A DNA stretch of 64,000 bases, taken from the NCBI GenBank assembly GCA_047602125.1, contig JASGIB010000001.1, positions 372,001-436,000 on the forward strand, in the 5' to 3' direction. Source of the stretch: Pseudoluteimonas sp047602125 (GTDB lineage Bacteria > Pseudomonadota > Gammaproteobacteria > Xanthomonadales > Xanthomonadaceae). The position numbers and the translations under genes were made by a program. Positions 60,077-64,000 of the stretch are shown here, piece after piece (positions within the stretch are counted from its first letter, which is position 1; each line of letters opens with the position of its first letter). The notes beneath the pieces were generated by a model. That model saw nothing but the letters and a program-made list of their open reading frames with translations, searched no databases and was not told where the DNA came from.

Positions 60077-60528
60077 TGTTTATCCAAAATCCACGGAACC
60101 ATGGTCTCGAACTCAAGTTGAACTACGGGATAGTTTTCGAACGAGTCGGGGAGCAATGCGATTTCCGTGGTGAAGCCTATGCCCTTAAGACCGAAGGCAG
60201 GCTCGCTGTCGAGCAATGAAGTATTCGGCGATGTCTCCGTCCATGCATCTTGCCCCGACCGGAGCGTTCCCACCAAATGGAACCAACCACTGGTTGGGCA
60301 TGGCTCCCCTGCCGAACCATAGTGGCAAAGCTCTGCCGGCTTGGAGATATCTATCCCGATGGAACTTGCGAATTCACGAAACGCTTCGGGGAATGCGAGA
60401 TGGGCCGCCGCGCGGAAATTGCGGCAATCGTCGCACTGGCATGGATTTGACTCAATTGTCCCGGCATAGCACGCGGCCGTCTGGACCGGATCAATTTCGA
60501 TTTCCCAGCGGGCAATGCGAATGATCAC
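60073..60528 (-). CDS. Hypothetical protein of lower GC inside the hpt-mtnP operon
   Basis: A 151-residue protein, not recognised. It has a CQCDDC motif at about residues 30-35, further Cys, and C-terminal FGLKGIGFTTEIALLPDSFENYPVVQLEFETMVPWIL. No signal or membrane segment is seen. GC is about 52% against ~67% around it, with more A/T-ending codons. GTG 60528 starts MIIRIARWEIE. Its stop overlaps the mtnP start by 4 bp (ATGA), and it lies 9 bp after hpt, so it sits in the operon in a coupled position. Confidence 0.7.
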   Translation of the reverse strand: MIIRIARWEIEIDPVQTAACYAGTIESNPCQCDDCRNFRAAAHLAFPEAFREFASSIGIDISKPAELCHYGSAGEPCPTSGWFHLVGTLRSGQDAWTETSPNTSLLDSEPAFGLKGIGFTTEIALLPDSFENYPVVQLEFETMVPWILDKQ

Positions 60529-60537
60529 GCATCGATC

Positions 60538-61092
60538 TCAAAGCGCGTAAATCGCGGGGAGATTCCTCCCCTGCTCGTGGTAATCCATCCCGTAGCCGAA
60601 CACATAACGATCCGGCACCTCGACCCCCACGTAATCCGCGCACACGCCTTCCACGCAGCGGTCGTGCACCTTCACCGCCAGCACCGCGACGCGCACGTCG
60701 GCCGCACCCTGGTCCTCGCACCAGCGCTTCACCGCCAGCAACGTATGGCCCTCGTCGAGGATGTCGTCGGCCAGCAGCACGCGGCGGCCCTGCAGCGGCG
60801 TCGCCGGCCGATGCAGCCACGCCAACCCGGAACCCGAGGTCTGGCCACGGTAGCGCGTGGCGTGCAGGTAATCGAATTCCAGGTCGATGCCGAGCGTGCC
60901 GAGCTCCATCGCCAGCGACGCGGCGAACGGCAGGCCGCCGTGCATCACCGTGAGGTACAGCGGCGCGCTGGCGTCGTCGGCGTATTCGGGCGCGATTTCG
61001 CCGGCCATGCGCTCGATCGCCGCTTCCAGCGTGGCTCGGTCGTGGACCACCTCGGCGGTGGCGAGGACTTCGCGCAGATCGGGCGTACTCAT
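60538..61092 (-). CDS. hpt: Hypoxanthine-guanine phosphoribosyltransferase
   Basis: A 184-residue purine-salvage enzyme. The PRPP loop VLLADDILDEGHTL is present, with the hydrophobic flap region (MHGGLPF) and YVGVEVPDRYVFGYGMDYHEQGRNLPAIYAL. The ATG overlaps the nagZ stop (ATGA). Together with the phosphorylase it recycles hypoxanthine. Confidence 0.94.
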   Translation of the reverse strand: MSTPDLREVLATAEVVHDRATLEAAIERMAGEIAPEYADDASAPLYLTVMHGGLPFAASLAMELGTLGIDLEFDYLHATRYRGQTSGSGLAWLHRPATPLQGRRVLLADDILDEGHTLLAVKRWCEDQGAADVRVAVLAVKVHDRCVEGVCADYVGVEVPDRYVFGYGMDYHEQGRNLPAIYAL

Positions 61093-62141
61093 GCAACATC
61101 TCCCACGTTGATCGCACCGGAGGTCGCGCCGGCATCATGCACCGACACCGGCACCGTCGCGACCCGCGACTGCGCCTGGCCATGACGCACGTCGGCCAGC
61201 AGGCCGTCCCAGCCCAGCGCGCCGCGTCCGATCAGGCCGGCGAGCGCCATCGTGTTCGATGTGCGGCCGTCGAGCGCGTGCAACGCCTCCTCGACCATTT
61301 GCGGATGGCAGACCAGCACCACGTCGCAGCCGGCGTCGAGGTGCGCTTCCACCCGCGCCTTGGTGCCGCCGGCCGAATGCGCCGCGGCCATGCCGATGTC
61401 GTCGGAGAACACCACGCCGCGGAAGCCCATTTCCTTGCGCAGGATCTCGCCGATCCAGCGCGGCGAATAACCGGCCGGTTCCGGCGCAACCTGCGGGTAA
61501 GTGATGTGCGCCATCATCACCGCATCCGCACCGGCGGCGATGCCGGCGGCGAACGGCACCAGGTCGTTCGCGCGCATTTCGTCCAGCGAACGGTTGTCGA
61601 CCGCGACGTTGAAATGCGTGTCCTCGGGGATGGAACCATGCCCGGGGAAATGCTTGATCGTCGCGGGCATGCCGGCTTCGTGCATGCCGGCGATGTAGGC
61701 GCGCGCGAACGCGGCGACGACATCCGGATCCGGCGAGAACGCGCGGTTGCCGATCGCGCGGTTGCCGCGCTCGAGGTCGATCACCGGGGCGAAGCTGAGG
61801 TCCACGCCGGTGGCGCGGATTTCGCTGGCCATCAGCCATGCGTGTTCGTGCGCCAATGCGAGCGCGGCGTCCGGATCGCGGCGATACATCTGGTCGAAGC
61901 CGCTCAACGCCGGCAGCGCGCTGTAACCCTCGCGGAAACGCTGCACGCGCCCGCCTTCCTGGTCCACCGACACCAGCACCGGGCGCGGCGCGGCCTGACG
62001 GATCGATTGCGTGAGCTCGATCACCTGCGCGCGGCTGGCGAAGTTGCGCGAGAACAGGATCACCCCGGCGCAGGCGTCGTGCTGCAGCCAGTCGCGCTCG
62101 CGCGCGGTGAGTTCATGCCCGGAAACGCCGATCTGCAGCAT
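61089..62141 (-). CDS. nagZ: Beta-N-acetylhexosaminidase NagZ
   Basis: A 350-residue cytoplasmic GH3 enzyme of peptidoglycan recycling, which makes anhydroMurNAc peptides. Motifs: AGVILFSRNF, SVDQEGGRVQRF, KHFPGHGS (catalytic His dyad), and the nucleophile Asp in FSDDIGMAA. ATG 62141 directly abuts the CYTH gene stop. Confidence 0.96.
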   Translation of the reverse strand: MLQIGVSGHELTARERDWLQHDACAGVILFSRNFASRAQVIELTQSIRQAAPRPVLVSVDQEGGRVQRFREGYSALPALSGFDQMYRRDPDAALALAHEHAWLMASEIRATGVDLSFAPVIDLERGNRAIGNRAFSPDPDVVAAFARAYIAGMHEAGMPATIKHFPGHGSIPEDTHFNVAVDNRSLDEMRANDLVPFAAGIAAGADAVMMAHITYPQVAPEPAGYSPRWIGEILRKEMGFRGVVFSDDIGMAAAHSAGGTKARVEAHLDAGCDVVLVCHPQMVEEALHALDGRTSNTMALAGLIGRGALGWDGLLADVRHGQAQSRVATVPVSVHDAGATSGAINVGDVA

Positions 62142-62669
62142 CTATCGTCCTTGTTCGAGGTCCAGCGCCTTGCGCTCGCCATCGCTCCAGTGCGAATACG
62201 GGCGCGAGGCCAGGGCCAGATTGTAGTAGCGCTGGGCGTGCGTGGCTTCGGCGCCCAGCCAGCCGGGCCGGGCGAAGGGCTCGTCGACGGCGGACAGCTC
62301 GATTTCGGCCACGACCAGCCCGGCGTTGTCGCCGAGGAATTCGTCGATTTCCCAGAGATGGCCTTCGACATCGACGTAATGCCGGCGCTTGTCGACCAGC
62401 CCGCCCACGCACAGCGCCAGCAGCGCGCGCGCGTCTGCGACCGGGACCGGGTAGTCGAATTCCTGCCGCGAGGCGCCGAGTTCGCGCGACTTGATGTTCA
62501 GGCGCGCTTCGTCGCCCTCGATCCGCACCCGCACCGAGGCGTTCATCGCCCCGCCATCGACCATGGCGAGGTCGTTGAGGTAGCCCTGCGCCATCGGCAC
62601 GACCCTGTGCGCGGCATTGCGCCAGCCGTCGTTGGTGACGAGGAATTTGCGTTCGATTTCGATGGGCAT
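62142..62669 (-). CDS. CYTH-domain protein
   Basis: A 175-residue protein of the triphosphate tunnel family. The ExExK signature EIERKFLV and the charged strands RVRIEG, LNIKSREL, VEGHLWEIDEFLG and VAEIEL line a tunnel for triphosphate substrates. Inorganic triphosphatase or adenylate-cyclase-like activity is possible; context does not decide. It ends with 0 bp to nagZ. Confidence 0.9.
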   Translation of the reverse strand: MPIEIERKFLVTNDGWRNAAHRVVPMAQGYLNDLAMVDGGAMNASVRVRIEGDEARLNIKSRELGASRQEFDYPVPVADARALLALCVGGLVDKRRHYVDVEGHLWEIDEFLGDNAGLVVAEIELSAVDEPFARPGWLGAEATHAQRYYNLALASRPYSHWSDGERKALDLEQGR

Positions 62670-62686
62670 GGCGTTTGGATTTCGCT

Positions 62687-62771
62687 CGTCATTCCCGCGA
62701 AAGCGGGAATCCAGTCTTTGGGGGTCTTCTTCAGATCAAAAAACGAGATTCCCGCTTTCGCGGGAATGACG
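62687..62771. repeat. Inverted pair of CATTCCCGCGAAAGCGGGAAT repeats
   Basis: Two perfect 25-base arms (62687-62711, 62747-62771), each itself a hairpin (ATTCCCGC / GCGGGAAT), with a 35-base loop. The right arm reaches almost to the rlmD stop. This is a widespread intergenic repeat. Confidence 0.85.
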
Positions 62772-62774
62772 GCG

Positions 62775-64000
62775 TTAGGGTTCGAACAGCGCGATGGATT
62801 CGACGTGCGCGGTATGCGGGAACATGTCCATCACCCCGGCCGCGCGCAGTTTCCAGTCGCGCTCGTTGACGAGGTAGCCGGCATCGCGGGCCAGCGACCC
62901 GGGATGGCAACTCACGTAAACGATGCGCTTCAGGCCCTTCAGCGACAGCTGCTTCAACACCACGTCCGCGCCGGAGCGCGGCGGATCCAGCAACAACTTG
63001 TCGAAACCGGACTTCATCCAGCCTTGCGACGAAAGATCCGTCGCGAGATCGGCGGCGTGGAACTCGACGTTCGACAACGAATTGCGCTGCATGTTCTCGC
63101 GTGCACGAAGGATCAGGCCGGCATCGCCTTCGACGCCGACGACGTGGCCGGCGCCGCGCGCCAGCGGCAGGGTGAAGTTGCCGAGTCCACAGAACAGGTC
63201 GAGCACGCGTTCGCCCGGCTGCACGTCCAGCAACTCCAGCGCGGACGCGATCATCTTCTCGTTCAGCCCGGCGTTGACCTGGATGAAGTCCAGCGGCCGG
63301 AACGCGAAATCGATGTCCCAGCGCGGGATGCGGAACGCGAGTTGCGGATCGGCCGGCCACAGCGGATGCACCGAATCGATGCCGCCCGGCTGCAGGAAGA
63401 TCGCGAAGCGGTGCTCGCGGGCGAAGGTTTCGAGTTTGGCGCGATCGTTGTCCGACAACGGCTGCAGGTGGCGGAACACCAGCGCCACGCCGTCGCACTC
63501 CGCCTGCGCATCGCCGGCGATGAACTCGATCTGTGGGATGTCGCGGCGCCCGTCCATGCCGTCGACCAGGGCCGACAGCGCGGCGATGCGCTGGCCGATC
63601 TGCGGGATCACCGTGTGGCATTCGCGCAGGTCGGCGACGAAGCGCGGATCCTGCTCGCGGAAACCGACCAGGGTCTTGTCCTTCTTCTCGACCCGGCGCA
63701 CGGAAAAACGGCCCTTGCGCCGGTAACCCCAGGCCGCGTCGGTCAGTGGCGGCAGCACGCGTTCCGGCATCACGTGGCCGATGCGTTCCAGGTTCTCCAG
63801 CAGCACCCGTTGCTTGGCGTGGATCTGCTTCGATTCCTCGAGGTGCTGCAACGCGCAGCCGCCGCAGGTGCCGAAATGCGGGCAGCGGGGTTCGACCCGC
63901 TCCGGCGAGGCGACGAGGACTTCGAGCGTCTTCGCTTCGTCGAAATGCCGCGAACGCGCGGTCTGCTGCACGCTCACCGTTTCCCCGGGCAATGCGCCGC
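62775..64000 (-). CDS. rlmD: 23S rRNA (uracil(1939)-C(5))-methyltransferase, N-terminus outside window
   Basis: A SAM-dependent rRNA methyltransferase. The frame is open to the window edge, so the first part (TRAM domain) is cut. Seen: the Fe-S ligands CPHFGTCGGC, AWGYRRKGRFSVR, SAM motif VLDLFCGLGNFTLPLA, DPPRSGAD, and the catalytic Cys in VSCHPGSLARD. About 408 residues are present of ~440. Confidence 0.95.
   Translation of the reverse strand, partial: GALPGETVSVQQTARSRHFDEAKTLEVLVASPERVEPRCPHFGTCGGCALQHLEESKQIHAKQRVLLENLERIGHVMPERVLPPLTDAAWGYRRKGRFSVRRVEKKDKTLVGFREQDPRFVADLRECHTVIPQIGQRIAALSALVDGMDGRRDIPQIEFIAGDAQAECDGVALVFRHLQPLSDNDRAKLETFAREHRFAIFLQPGGIDSVHPLWPADPQLAFRIPRWDIDFAFRPLDFIQVNAGLNEKMIASALELLDVQPGERVLDLFCGLGNFTLPLARGAGHVVGVEGDAGLILRARENMQRNSLSNVEFHAADLATDLSSQGWMKSGFDKLLLDPPRSGADVVLKQLSLKGLKRIVYVSCHPGSLARDAGYLVNERDWKLRAAGVMDMFPHTAHVESIALFEP

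Overview
The window is about 67-68% GC chromosomal DNA from a gammaproteobacterium of the Xanthomonadaceae/Lysobacteraceae (Lysobacter, Luteimonas or Pseudoxanthomonas type). The basis is gene order and family type: pcnB-folK-panB-panC-panD-pgi in one block, nnr-tsaE-amiC-mutL divergent from queG, a soluble RnfB-like ferredoxin, TraB/GumN and DUF1684 proteins, an MTIP-type phosphorylase next to hpt and nagZ, and several palindromic repeat families typical of this group (GTAGAGCCGAGC hairpins, GTGGGCC/GGCCCAC repeats, GAGCGGCTTTAGCCGC repeats). No plasmid, phage or secretion island is seen. Genus assignment is inference.

Layout. 1-2.1 kb: 3' part of metG, with a repeat palindrome translated inside it, then an RnfB-like ferredoxin. 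2.2-5.4 kb: two convergent TPR-sulfotransferase paralogs. 5.4-12.6 kb (minus): nnr, tsaE, amiC, mutL, a DUF1684 lipoprotein and a TraB protein, running into the second sulfotransferase. 12.6-13.7 kb: queG, divergent. 13.7-19.3 kb (minus): pcnB, folK, panB, panC, panD, pgi. 19.3-19.8 kb: a broken tRNA-Glu, an intact tRNA-Glu(CTC) and two copies of a structured repeat flanked by T-arm sequence. 19.8-24.3 kb: fdxA, a BamC-like lipoprotein and dapA (minus), gcvR, bcp and a PIN-PhoH ATPase. 24.3-26.3 kb: a small XRE regulator coupled to a SulP transporter, with a 26-bp palindrome over the regulator's start codon. 26.4-31.8 kb: an unrecognised secreted protein, thiD, a frameshifted and an intact secreted esterase (tandem paralogs), and another hydrolase.

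31.8-36.8 kb: tRNA-Arg(CCT), an ALDH7 dehydrogenase, a DUF4190 protein, pyrD, murB and an EamA transporter. 36.8-40.5 kb: a membrane Ser/Thr kinase with a TPR-like tail, divergent from an FHA-diguanylate cyclase, suggesting a phosphothreonine to c-di-GMP link. 40.6-47.8 kb: a NOTUM-like pectin acetylesterase, a helical lipoprotein, a repeat-rich spacer, a PAP2 phosphatase, ispG divergent from xseA over a 16-22 bp gap, and an aldehyde dehydrogenase. 47.8-48.9 kb: a lower-GC island that has the anatomy of a single integron gene cassette (GTTAGGC boundary, one ORF whose stop lies inside GCCTAAC, attC-like 3' end), followed by a MazG-like protein. 49-55.4 kb: a VWA lipoprotein, a GAF-GGDEF-EAL protein, and an ECF sigma factor with its presumed anti-sigma; the VWA and anti-sigma proteins share an LDRVxVTGS motif. 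55.4-59.2 kb: a 2OG-oxygenase-like protein, an MsbA-like ABC exporter, an extended SDR and a cold-shock protein. 59.3-64 kb (minus): rlmD (5' end outside the window), a CYTH protein, nagZ, hpt, a low-GC unknown gene and a frameshifted MTA/MTI phosphorylase.

Most of the window is core metabolism in tightly packed operons: ten start/stop overlaps of 4 bp (ATGA or GTGA) were found, and several divergent promoters appear to drive leaderless mRNAs. The accessory signals are the integron-like cassette, the tRNA-linked repeat, the palindrome-controlled XRE-SulP pair, and the low-GC gene inside the hpt-mtnP operon. Two genes carry one-base insertions; either may be a real pseudogene or a sequencing error.
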